DNA of 64,000 nt, taken from positions 51,298-115,297 of the forward strand of contig JAQXLY010000064.1 in the NCBI GenBank assembly GCA_029012365.1, written 5' to 3'. Position 1 is the stretch's first letter. Every line of letters begins with the position of its first letter. This stretch comes from Lachnospiraceae bacterium. Its GTDB lineage: Bacteria > Bacillota > Clostridia > Lachnospirales > Lachnospiraceae. A program made the position numbers and the translations under genes. Positions 25,959 through 33,731 of this stretch are shown piece by piece. Under the pieces are notes generated by a model. It did no database searches. It saw nothing but the letters and a program-made list of their open reading frames with translations, and had not been told where the DNA came from.

Positions 25959-26222
25959 TTAAGCAATTTTATTTACGGCCTTCGTGATACGGGAAACCTT
26001 TCTTGCAGCCGTATTCTTATGGTATACACCCTTTGCAGCAGCCTTGTCGATTTCAACCACAGCTTCAGCAAGAGCTGTATTTGCAGCGGTCTTATCGTTT
26101 GCTGCAACAGCAGCCTCTACCTTCTTAACTAAAGTCTTTACCTTAGACTTAATCATCTTATTTCTAAGGGTCTTCGTCTCGATAACGGAAATTCTCTTCT
26201 TTGCAGATTTAATATTTGCCAA
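25959..26222 (-). CDS. rpsT: 30S ribosomal protein S20
   Basis: An 87-residue, Lys/Ala-rich helical protein that binds 16S rRNA in the 30S subunit body. The sequence from ANIKSAKKRISVIETKTLRN to TAARKVSRITKAVNKIA is a full-length match to the S20 pattern. The best start is TTG at 26222, six bases after AGGAGGTG; the in-frame GTG at 26231 lies within that ribosome binding site. The TTG start is typical of S20 and may help its known translational autoregulation. It has a consensus promoter at 26338-26366 and ends in a terminator. Confidence 0.95.
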   Translation of the reverse strand: MANIKSAKKRISVIETKTLRNKMIKSKVKTLVKKVEAAVAANDKTAANTALAEAVVEIDKAAAKGVYHKNTAARKVSRITKAVNKIA

Positions 26223-26337
26223 GTTTAACACCTCCTATGTTTTGGATTCGACGGATATCCTGCATGTGGACTCCGATTCGCATGATCTTGCTGCCGCGAA
26301 GCCGGACACGGACGTTTCGACGGAAGCATACTTCTAT

Positions 26338-26366
26338 ATCTTAGTATATTCGTGGGATTATGTCAA
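26338..26366 (-). promoter_or_regulatory. Sigma-A promoter of rpsT
   Basis: On the minus strand TTGACA (26366-26361), 17 bases, TAAGAT (26343-26338). The leader of about 105 bases before the gene contains no obvious riboswitch. Confidence 0.75.
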
Positions 26367-26445
26367 TACATAATTTGAAAAAAGTTGCGGAAAAATAGAA
26401 TGGGTATAGTGTTTGGAATGAAATCATACAATAGAAGGAGGATAT

Positions 26446-27369
26446 ATGAAACAGACAGGCGGACGTACAGACTTGGCAGTGGAACTTAGAGAGGATTTCC
26501 CGGAGGATGACGAAAGGCTCAAAGGAGTAACCGTGAAGGAGGAGTATCACAGACATCACCGGGTACGGATATCTACGGTACGGATTACGGATGCTTCGGG
26601 AGCACGTGCCATGGGAAGGCCTGTCGGAACATATATTACGGTAGAAGCGAAGGGGCTGCAGGAAGGGGAGGAGCGTCTGAGGCGGTTTGTTGCAGAGACT
26701 CTGGCGGAACAGCTGTTGAGACTGATGGAAACCATAGGAGACGAAAAAAAGGAAATTCTTGTGGTAGGGCTCGGAAACCGTGAAGCTACACCCGACGCTC
26801 TCGGACCTGTTGCGGTAGATAGTCTGGTAGTGACCAGACATCTGATTTTACAATTAGGAGAAGAATTTCGAGAAAAGTATCATCTGACATCCTTTTGTGC
26901 ATTAGCGGCAGGAGTGCTTGCACAGACCGGAATGGAAAGCGGAGAGGTGGTAAAAAGTGTTGTCGGGGAGATGCATCCGGATGTGGTGATTGCGATTGAT
27001 GCGCTCGCGGCACGGAGTACGGAACGTCTCGGAACAACCATACAGATTACGGATACCGGGATTTATCCGGGGGCGGGAATCGGAAATAACAGACAGGCTT
27101 TAAATAAAGAAACTTTAGGAATACCGGTCATTGCCGTGGGAGTACCGACCGTGGTAGATGCGGCAACGATTCTGAGGGAACGAATGGGGGAGTATCTTAA
27201 GAAAAAAGGGGTGCCGGAGGCGGAGTGTGAGGAAATACTCCGGGAGGCACAGCAGGATGACGGACAGGTTTTGTTTGTAACGCCGAAAGGAATCGATGAA
27301 CTGGTACATCGTGCGGGAGAAACGGTTGCAGAGGCAATTAATTTATGTTTTTGCAGGGAGTTACTGTAA
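26446..27369 (+). CDS. gpr: Germination protease GPR
   Basis: A 307-residue aspartic-type endopeptidase, made as a zymogen in the forespore, that degrades small acid-soluble spore proteins during germination. The pattern GRTDLAVELREDFPE at the N-terminus, VGLGNREATPDALGP near residue 105, DVVIAIDALAARST near 185 and GVGVPTVVDAATI-like IAVGVPTVVDAAT near 225 are characteristic. The length is a little short of B. subtilis GPR (about 370) because of a shorter pro-region, usual in Clostridia. AGAAGGAGGATAT precedes the ATG. It is followed by spoIIP, the same order as in Bacillus. Shows that the organism belongs to a sporulating lineage. Confidence 0.95.
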   Translation: MKQTGGRTDLAVELREDFPEDDERLKGVTVKEEYHRHHRVRISTVRITDASGARAMGRPVGTYITVEAKGLQEGEERLRRFVAETLAEQLLRLMETIGDEKKEILVVGLGNREATPDALGPVAVDSLVVTRHLILQLGEEFREKYHLTSFCALAAGVLAQTGMESGEVVKSVVGEMHPDVVIAIDALAARSTERLGTTIQITDTGIYPGAGIGNNRQALNKETLGIPVIAVGVPTVVDAATILRERMGEYLKKKGVPEAECEEILREAQQDDGQVLFVTPKGIDELVHRAGETVAEAINLCFCRELL

Positions 27370-27394
27370 ATCCGTGAAAAAGGGGAGAAAAGGT

Positions 27395-28534
27395 ATGTAC
27401 GGAAAACGAAAAATCAATCGTATATATGCAAAATACCTTGCCTCAAGGTATGCCGGAAGAAAAAGCAGAAGCAGGAAGAAAAGACGACAGAGAGTATTGT
27501 CTGTCGTTTTGCTGCTGACGGGCGTGGCGGTATTATACGGAAAGAAGCCTCCGGTGCTTTGCTTTTCGCAGCAGGGGTATGAAAAAATAGCGGAATTAAT
27601 TAAGAAAGGACACCGAAGCGGAAAAGAGGAAGAAACTCTTTTGGTTCGGTATGTAAATGCACCCGGAGGATACCTTGCAATAAGTCATGCTTCGGGAGAT
27701 GTGCCGGTGTATGTAGAACCGGAAAAAAAGGAAGAAACGGAGCTTATTTCTGTACGCGATGTGTTGGAAGAACGGTTTGGTGATTTGGAACATGTGGATT
27801 TTAAAAGCTTCCTGTCCAATTATTATATAGAAGACGTATCTACCAGAGCTACAGAGGATATTTTTCAAATAGAAAATTTATTAAAGTATGATTTAACAAT
27901 CAAAAAGACAGATGAACCACAGATTTTAATATTTCATACACACGCCTCGGAGGGGTATGCGGACAGCCGTCCGGGGGTAATGGAGGATACCGTGGTCGGA
28001 GCCGGAGAAATTCTTGCAAATGAGCTTAGAAATAAATATGGATATCAGGTGATTCATGAAAAGACGGTGTTTGACAGGAAAAAGGATGGGACGGATGACC
28101 GGAATAATGCATACAATAACGCCCTGCCGGTTGTGACATCCATTTTGGAGAAGTATCCGAGCATTGAGGTGGTAATTGATTTACATAGAGACAGCGGCGA
28201 TGCAAGAACCTCTGTCATCAATGGAGTGAATACGGCAAAGATTATGCTGTTTAACGGACTATGCAGGACGAAGGACGGCCCGATTTCTTATTACTCTAAT
28301 AAAAATCTTCAGGGAAATCTTGCGTTCAGTCTGAATTTGCAGATTACCGGAAATGAGCTTTATCCGGGACTTATGCATCGGATTTATCTGAAAAGTTATC
28401 GCTATAACATGCATTTAAAAGAGAAATATCTGCTTGTAGAGCTCGGCACACATAAAAATACGGTGGAGGAGGCAAAGGCTGCAATGGCTCCCTTTGCAAA
28501 AGCACTTGCGGCAGTGCTTTCCGAAAAGGAGTGA
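27395..28534 (+). CDS. spoIIP: Stage II sporulation protein P
   Basis: A 379-residue membrane-anchored amidase/endopeptidase that, with SpoIID and SpoIIM, thins septal peptidoglycan during engulfment. The start at ATG 27395 follows AGGGGAGAAAAGGT; an upstream in-frame extension overlaps gpr and is spurious. A very basic N-terminus (RKSRSRKKRRQRV) is followed by one membrane helix (VLSVVLLLTGVAVLYG). Conserved motifs are ILIFHTHASEGYADS near residue 190, VVIDLHRDSGDA near 260 and LVELGTHKNTVEEA near the C-terminus. It lies 25 bases after gpr. Confidence 0.93.
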   Translation: MYGKRKINRIYAKYLASRYAGRKSRSRKKRRQRVLSVVLLLTGVAVLYGKKPPVLCFSQQGYEKIAELIKKGHRSGKEEETLLVRYVNAPGGYLAISHASGDVPVYVEPEKKEETELISVRDVLEERFGDLEHVDFKSFLSNYYIEDVSTRATEDIFQIENLLKYDLTIKKTDEPQILIFHTHASEGYADSRPGVMEDTVVGAGEILANELRNKYGYQVIHEKTVFDRKKDGTDDRNNAYNNALPVVTSILEKYPSIEVVIDLHRDSGDARTSVINGVNTAKIMLFNGLCRTKDGPISYYSNKNLQGNLAFSLNLQITGNELYPGLMHRIYLKSYRYNMHLKEKYLLVELGTHKNTVEEAKAAMAPFAKALAAVLSEKE

Positions 28535-28560
28535 ACGGTTTGGAAAAAAACAAGTTTTGG

Positions 28561-28589
28561 TTGCACTGATATCTTTTCTGTGATAGAAT
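28561..28589 (+). promoter_or_regulatory. Sigma-A promoter of the flavodiiron gene
   Basis: TTGCAC (28561-28566), 17 bases, TAGAAT (28584-28589); the ATG is at 28633 behind CGAGGAGGATTGCATA. Confidence 0.7.
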
Positions 28590-28632
28590 CAACATGTTAA
28601 TTCATCTGATTTAATACGAGGAGGATTGCATA

Positions 28633-29796
28633 ATGAAAAACATTACGGATAGTGTTTATTATGTAGGAGTAAACGACCATGTCATTGATTTGTTCGAGGG
28701 AATGTACATTGTTCCGAATGGGATGGCATATAATTCATACGTGGTTATGGATAAGGAAGTTTCCGTCTTTGATTCGGTGGATGCGGCATTTTCGGAGGAA
28801 TGGCTTGCAAACATTGAACAGGTGCTCGGTGACAGACAGCCGGATTATCTGGTTGTACAGCATATGGAACCCGACCATTCCGCCTGCATTGAAAAATTTG
28901 TAAAGAAATACGGAAATGTAAAGATTGTGGCAAATGCAAAGACCTTTGCCATGCTGAATCAGTTTTTTGAAACGGATTTCACGCCGTACAAGAAAGTGGT
29001 TACCGACGGAGAAAGCCTGTGTACCGGAGAACATTCCTTTACGTTTGTTTTTGCACCGATGGTTCACTGGCCGGAAGTCATGGTCACTTATGACAGCAAA
29101 GATAAGCTGTTGTTTTCCGCAGATGCATTCGGAAAATTCGGCGCATTGGATGCAGAGGAGGAGTGGGCATGTGAGGCACGCCGCTATTATTTCGGAATCG
29201 TCGGGAAATACGGTGCACAGGTTCAGACTCTGTTAAAGAAGGCAAAAGAGCTGGATATTAGGAAAATCCTTCCGTTACACGGACCTGTTCTTACGGAAAA
29301 TCTGGGATACTATCTCGGACTCTATGACACATGGTCTTCCTACAATGCCGAATCGGAGGGTACGCTGATTGCATATGCTTCCGTATACGGGAATACAAAG
29401 AAAGCGGCTGAACTCCTTGCCGAACAGTTAGAAAAGAAAGGGTGCAAAAAAGTGGTGCTCACGGATTTGTCCAGATCCGACTGGGCGGAAAATGTGGAGG
29501 ATGCGTTCCGTTATGATACGCTTGTGCTGGCGTCGGCTACATATAACGGCGGACTGTTCCCGGCAATGCGGGAGTTTTTGGACAGGCTTGTTGAACGCGG
29601 AATATGTAAAAAGACGATTGGTTTTATTGAGAACGGAACATGGGCTCCTGTTGCCGCAAGGCTGATGAAGGAACGTCTGGCGCAGAGTAAGGAGATTACG
29701 TTTGCAGAAACAACCGTAACCCTGAAGTCCGCGGTAAAGGATGAGACGGTGGATGCTATTTGTAAGCTTGCGGATGAATTGTGTGCAGGCAGGTAG
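28633..29796 (+). CDS. Flavodiiron protein (FprA-type, A class)
   Basis: A 387-residue cytoplasmic flavoenzyme that reduces O2 to water or NO to N2O, protecting anaerobes. The N-terminal MBL-like diiron domain shows HMEPDHSACIEKF (H-x-E-x-D-H) near residue 77, FVFAPMVHWPEVMVTY near 140, LLFSADAFGKFGALD near 158 and LPLHGPVL near 216. The C-terminal flavodoxin domain starts near residue 240, with an FMN phosphate loop IAYASVYGNTKKAA and a later LASATYNGGLFPAM. There is no rubredoxin or NADH-oxidase extension, hence class A. It has its own promoter. Confidence 0.92.
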   Translation: MKNITDSVYYVGVNDHVIDLFEGMYIVPNGMAYNSYVVMDKEVSVFDSVDAAFSEEWLANIEQVLGDRQPDYLVVQHMEPDHSACIEKFVKKYGNVKIVANAKTFAMLNQFFETDFTPYKKVVTDGESLCTGEHSFTFVFAPMVHWPEVMVTYDSKDKLLFSADAFGKFGALDAEEEWACEARRYYFGIVGKYGAQVQTLLKKAKELDIRKILPLHGPVLTENLGYYLGLYDTWSSYNAESEGTLIAYASVYGNTKKAAELLAEQLEKKGCKKVVLTDLSRSDWAENVEDAFRYDTLVLASATYNGGLFPAMREFLDRLVERGICKKTIGFIENGTWAPVAARLMKERLAQSKEITFAETTVTLKSAVKDETVDAICKLADELCAGR

Positions 29797-29827
29797 AAGA
29801 CAGAGTATCCGTTTTTTGTTTGCTTCC

Positions 29828-31531
29828 TCAGGCACGGATGTCAAATATAAAACGTTTCATCGGAACCGCTTCACCGCTGTCCATGAAATCGTTTACAATA
29901 TCAGGCTCTTTTGTACGCTTTGTTACCGAGGCGTTGAGGGTATACCCCTTTTTTTGAAGAGCATCTGCGAATGTCGACAGCTGCCCGGTAACAAGCTCAC
30001 AGGCATCCGGTTCGTTTAAATAAAATTTTGCTGTAACATTTTTCTGTAGGAGTGTGATATGGATGTCGGTAGGTCCGAGAGCATCCATGTCCAGATGAAG
30101 CAGGATACTGACCTCTCTGTTTTTTGCAGAGAGGTCTTTTTTCTTTGTATAGACATAAAGTTCCCCGTGGGTCAGCTGCTCCGTCAGCCTGAGCGGAAGC
30201 TGTACATACGGAAAAACATGGTTTAAGCTATTCATAAACTGAATGTTCTCCTGCATCTTTGAAGCGGTATCGGCAACGGTTTTCATGGCGGCGGAGCTGT
30301 CCTGCTCGGAGGAAAGCTCCGTAAGCTTAGCAAGGTCTTTCATTGCGTGCTTATAGAAATCTTCAATCGCATTATCCTTTGTCAGCTCCTCCGGTGTCAG
30401 AACAAAGCGGTTCAACAGGGTTTTTCCGAGCAGGGAGGAGAGAAACGGTTCTTCCTTAAAAAGTGAAGTTATCTTTTCACTATGTCCTTTAGCGGCGGAA
30501 ATAGCGGAAAACAGCTTGTTTGCGGTTAAAGTACCATTTGTTAAATCCTGTTTTAATTCAAAAAACTCCTCACCTTCAAAGACCGGGGAATCCACGATGC
30601 TTTCCAGCTTTTGATATTCTGTATCCGTGAGGAAGCTTTTTAGCGGACAAAACTCTTCGGACAGTGTCTGATTGGTATACGCGGAGGCAACAGAAACCGA
30701 CGGGACGGAGGACGGTTCCGTGGATTGCTCCGGAAAAGAAGGGTATTGCAAGCCGGATGATACAGCTTCACCGGCGAATGGCTGCCTAAAAGACGGCAGA
30801 CCTTCAGCAGAAGCGGATGGCTGCCCGTAAGACGGCAGACCTTCAGCGGAGGCAAACGGTTCCGCAAAAAAATGGGTCAGAAGACCTTCGGTAAAGGAAG
30901 AAGGTACAGTGTCAAATTGAAAGGCCTCCGTAAGCGCCGAGGTTAATGTAACGGCCTGTCCCAATAACCGGTGTTCAAAGTTCCTGTATGCCTGAAGCTG
31001 GGTGGCGTTTTCCTTTGTGACAGGCAGATTATGCTTTAAAAGCGTAGTCAGGGTGGAGAGCTCCACATCCTTATTGGAAGCGGAATACTGCATCATTTTC
31101 TGTATCATTTCCTTATTTACAGGCAGGCCGGCGGTTAAGAGGGAACGGACAATCGAAACGGCATGGGCCGACTTCGGAAGCCCGGAGGCTTCAAGTGCTT
31201 TATCGATGGCGGATTCCGTAAATGAGGTATCTCCGTCGGAGAGCAATTTTAATGTAATAAGCACATCATTCGTTTCCTGTACAAAAAAATCAGCCTTCTG
31301 TCCTATGGATAATTCCATGGCGGTGTTAAGCTTTGCATGCAGGGTCTGACCGTCGTTCAGACGGATAGTGACTTCATTACTTCGTAAATCAGTAACTTCC
31401 CCTTTTACGATTTCGCCCTTGGTGAACGTAACGGGATGATTGCCGGAAGAAAGTACAGAGCGTTTTGTACCGGATGCTCCGGTCTGCTGTGTAGTATTCG
31501 GCATACCGAATATATTATGGAATAAGCCCAC
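29828..31531 (-). CDS. FliK-like flagellar hook-length control protein, divergent
   Basis: A 567-residue low-complexity protein starting at GTG 31531 (AAGGAGG nine bases upstream). The N-terminal ~90 residues include a small beta domain (VTDLRSNEVTIRLNDGQTLH), the middle is helical or disordered with a 13-residue tandem repeat around residues 225-250, and the C-terminal part (HLDMDALGPTDIHITLLQKN, then VTAKFYLNEPDACELV) matches the FliK C-terminal fold that switches the export apparatus. No other flagellar genes are near, so it may be a second, non-canonical FliK-like protein. It is convergent with the flavodiiron gene. Family call moderate; role inferred. Confidence 0.6.
   Translation of the reverse strand: MGLFHNIFGMPNTTQQTGASGTKRSVLSSGNHPVTFTKGEIVKGEVTDLRSNEVTIRLNDGQTLHAKLNTAMELSIGQKADFFVQETNDVLITLKLLSDGDTSFTESAIDKALEASGLPKSAHAVSIVRSLLTAGLPVNKEMIQKMMQYSASNKDVELSTLTTLLKHNLPVTKENATQLQAYRNFEHRLLGQAVTLTSALTEAFQFDTVPSSFTEGLLTHFFAEPFASAEGLPSYGQPSASAEGLPSFRQPFAGEAVSSGLQYPSFPEQSTEPSSVPSVSVASAYTNQTLSEEFCPLKSFLTDTEYQKLESIVDSPVFEGEEFFELKQDLTNGTLTANKLFSAISAAKGHSEKITSLFKEEPFLSSLLGKTLLNRFVLTPEELTKDNAIEDFYKHAMKDLAKLTELSSEQDSSAAMKTVADTASKMQENIQFMNSLNHVFPYVQLPLRLTEQLTHGELYVYTKKKDLSAKNREVSILLHLDMDALGPTDIHITLLQKNVTAKFYLNEPDACELVTGQLSTFADALQKKGYTLNASVTKRTKEPDIVNDFMDSGEAVPMKRFIFDIRA
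30779..30856. repeat. Two 39-bp tandem repeats within the FliK-like gene
   Basis: GGCTGCC...GACGGCAGACCTTCAGC occurs at 30780 and again 39 bases later, encoding two 13-residue units of the type ASAEGLPSxxQP on the minus strand. The number of units may vary between strains. Confidence 0.7.
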
Positions 31532-31578
31532 GACAACGGCCTCCTTATCTTGATTTTCAACTTAAATAATCCGCTTTC

Positions 31579-31607
31579 AGTATAGCTTTTTTTATAAAGA
31601 AAGGCAA
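31579..31607 (-). promoter_or_regulatory. Sigma-A promoter of the FliK-like gene
   Basis: On the minus strand TTGCCT (31607-31602), 17 bases, TATACT (31584-31579), about 50 bases before the GTG. It is sigma-A-like, not flagellar sigma-D-like. Confidence 0.6.
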
Positions 31608-31699
31608 GTAAAATATCATACCTCCTTCTTATTGTCACCTTTCAATTACCGTATTTCCGCCTCGCAAAATCATATCGTCTACCTTTTCTTGCAGATTGG

Positions 31700-31728
31700 T
31701 TGACAGTGCCGCGGACATATGTTACAAT
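31700..31728 (+). promoter_or_regulatory. Sigma-A promoter of birA
   Basis: Near-consensus TTGACA (31700-31705), 17 bases, TACAAT (31723-31728), 41 bases before the TTG start. No clear BirA operator palindrome was seen around it. Confidence 0.8.
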
Positions 31729-31769
31729 CGGAATAAAAATGCGGGAAAAGATGAAAAGGAGGGGATTGT

Positions 31770-32516
31770 TTGTCGGAATCAAATCATTTGATTGTTTCTG
31801 TGGAGGTGCTGGAGCAGACGGATTCTACAAACCGTGTGGCAAAGGACAGGGCTGTATCGGGAGCCCCGGAGGGAACGCTTCTTATTGCAAAACAGCAAAG
31901 TATGGGGAAAGGGCGTCTCGGAAGAAGCTTCTTTTCTCCAAAGGGAGGAATCTATATGAGTGTTGTGCTAAGACCGCGGATTCCTGCGGAACGGGCGGTT
32001 TTTATTACAACCTGCGCGGCAGTGGCGGTTGCCCGTGCAATAGAGAAGGTGAGCGGTCTTACAACAGGGATTAAATGGGTAAATGATATTTATATACAGG
32101 GAAAGAAGGTTTGCGGAATTTTAACGGAAGCAGGGCTTGATTCCGAGACGGGTGTGCCTGAGTATGTGGTACTCGGAATCGGTATCAATGTTGAGAAGCA
32201 GTCGGTGCCGGAGGAGCTGAAAGGTATTGTGGGCTGTCTTGAAGAATATACAAAGGTGCCGGTGGAAGGAAACAAACTGATTGCGGAGGTATGGAATGAA
32301 TTTGCGGCTCTTTACGAAAACCTTTCTGCGGCGGTCTACATGAAGGAGTATAGGGAGCGCTCTATTCTTCTTGGACGGAGTGTGACTGTGATATCATCCG
32401 AAGGTAACTATACGGCCGTGGCACGGGATATTGACGAGGAAGGACATCTTGTCATTGAGTGTGAGGACGGTATACGTAAACTATCAAGCGGTGAAGTCAG
32501 TGTGAGATTGCAGTAG
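31770..32516 (+). CDS. birA: Biotin--[acetyl-CoA-carboxylase] ligase without HTH domain
   Basis: A 248-residue ligase that joins biotin to the biotin carrier protein through biotinyl-AMP. The sequence begins almost directly with the catalytic domain (VLEQTDSTNRVAKDRA), has the biotinyl-adenylate loop GKGRLGRSFFSPKGG near residue 50 and TGIKWVNDIYIQGKKVCGIL near 95, and ends in the small SH3-like cap (VTVISSEGNYTAVARD). Firmicutes with biotin-responsive repression usually have an additional N-terminal winged helix (about 320 residues in total); it is absent here. Start is TTG 31770 behind AAGGAGGGGATTG. A broken bioY follows after 30 bases. Confidence 0.92.
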   Translation: MSESNHLIVSVEVLEQTDSTNRVAKDRAVSGAPEGTLLIAKQQSMGKGRLGRSFFSPKGGIYMSVVLRPRIPAERAVFITTCAAVAVARAIEKVSGLTTGIKWVNDIYIQGKKVCGILTEAGLDSETGVPEYVVLGIGINVEKQSVPEELKGIVGCLEEYTKVPVEGNKLIAEVWNEFAALYENLSAAVYMKEYRERSILLGRSVTVISSEGNYTAVARDIDEEGHLVIECEDGIRKLSSGEVSVRLQ

Positions 32517-32546
32517 TGCAGAAAATGATATAAAGGAGGAAGATAC

Positions 32547-32760
32547 TTGAAAAAGTCATTTGGAAAATTAGAAATCAGGGCGGCATTGTTTGCGGCACTG
32601 TTTTGTATTCTGGCACCTCATACCATCGTATTACCGGTGAGTCCTGTCGGAATCACGTTGGGAAGCTGCCTGTGTGATACCGTTTCTGCCTCTTGACGGT
32701 GTGAAAATACTGGTGGCAGCCGTATTATATAAGCCGATGCGGCGGTTAAGGGCAATGTAG
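32547..32760 (+). pseudogene. bioY: bioY pseudogene with large internal deletion
   Basis: A TTG start behind AAAGGAGGA opens a frame reading KSFGKLEIRAALFAALFCIL and on to VSPVGITLGS, the N-terminus of a BioY biotin-transport S component. After about 40 residues the frame is lost near 32660-32672 and another frame gives ACVIPFLPLDGVKILVAAVL followed by YKPMRRLRAM and a stop, which is the C-terminus of BioY. Roughly 110-120 residues, and the frame, are missing in between. Intact BioY proteins have about 180-200 residues and six helices. Its ribosome binding site and its place right after birA are preserved, so the deletion looks recent. Confidence 0.75.
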
Positions 32761-32789
32761 GTAAGCGTATAGGAAAATTGACGGACTTC

Positions 32790-32818
32790 TTGCACAACTT
32801 GTCCGGGTGTGGTATGAT
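32790..32818 (+). promoter_or_regulatory. Sigma-A promoter of metF-metH
   Basis: TTGCAC (32790-32795), 17 bases, TATGAT (32813-32818), with the metF ATG at 32857. The leader of about 30 bases has no room for a SAM riboswitch or T-box. Confidence 0.7.
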
Positions 32819-32856
32819 ATTGAACAAAGTAAAAAATATGAAACGGAGAAATTTCT

Positions 32857-33726
32857 ATGAAAATCAGAGAAGTGTACCGGCAAAAGAAACCCGTGCTTTC
32901 CTTTGAAATATTTCCACCGAAGCGTGATACAACATTAAAGAGTGTGGATGAAACATTAGAGGTTCTGTGCGGATTAAATCCGGATTTTATTAGTGTGACT
33001 TTTGGCGCGGGCGGTTCGGCAACCAACAGTCTGACCGTTGGACTCGCAAAGAAAATAAAAAAGGAATACGGTGTGGAACCGCTGGTACATTTAACCTGTA
33101 TCAATTATACCAGAGAAGAGATTCTTGCCTTTACGGATGAACTTGCCGAGGCCGGAATCGAAAATGTGCTGGCGCTGCGCGGGGACCGCAGTCCGGATAT
33201 AGTACCGAAGGAAGAATTTTTTTATGCATCGGAGCTGGTTGCTTTTTTGAAGGAGAAGAGGGGAAATCTCTGTATCGGAGGAGCATGTTACCCGGAAGGA
33301 CATACGGAGGCTGCCGGGAGAGTGGCAGACATACATAATTTAAAGAAGAAAACGGATGCGGGTGCGGAATTTTTGATTTCACAGCTCTTTTTCGATAACG
33401 ATTATTTTTATGATTTTCTGGAGAAGCTTCAGATAGCTGATATAATGCCGCCGGTTTCGGCGGGAATTATGCCTGTGATTAACCGTGCGCAGATTGAGCG
33501 TATGGTGTCGCTGTGCGGAGCATCCCTGCCGGAAAAATTCAGCCGCATTTTGCAAAAATATGAGTTTGATAAGGATGCATTATTTGATGCGGGCATGGCT
33601 TATGCCGTGAATCAGATAGTGGACCTGGTTGCACATGACGCAGACGGTATTCATGTCTATACAATGAATAATCCGGTTGTGGCAAAGCGGATATGCGACA
33701 GTATAAAGAACTTAATTAGGCGGTGA
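32857..33726 (+). CDS. metF: Methylenetetrahydrofolate reductase
   Basis: A 289-residue TIM-barrel flavoprotein that reduces 5,10-methylene-THF to 5-methyl-THF. The sequence opens KPVLSFEIFPPKRDTTLKSV, with the catalytic Glu in SFEIFPPK; FISVTFGAGGSATN near residue 48, HLTCINYTREE near 80 and NVLALRGDRSPD near 100 match the family. QLFFDNDYFYDFLE near 175 and GIMPV near 205 complete the barrel. Normal length for the small bacterial form. The metH-like gene starts five bases after the stop, so the two act together in methionine synthesis or one-carbon flow. Translation start supported by AACGGAGAAATTTCT. Confidence 0.93.
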   Translation: MKIREVYRQKKPVLSFEIFPPKRDTTLKSVDETLEVLCGLNPDFISVTFGAGGSATNSLTVGLAKKIKKEYGVEPLVHLTCINYTREEILAFTDELAEAGIENVLALRGDRSPDIVPKEEFFYASELVAFLKEKRGNLCIGGACYPEGHTEAAGRVADIHNLKKKTDAGAEFLISQLFFDNDYFYDFLEKLQIADIMPPVSAGIMPVINRAQIERMVSLCGASLPEKFSRILQKYEFDKDALFDAGMAYAVNQIVDLVAHDADGIHVYTMNNPVVAKRICDSIKNLIRR

Positions 33727-33731
33727 AGCAT

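Noticed and set aside
26404..26432. Possible sporulation (sigma-G/F-like) promoter GTATA-16-CATACAAT before gpr
   Set aside because: The predicted transcription start would fall inside the ribosome binding site at 26434-26441, leaving almost no leader.
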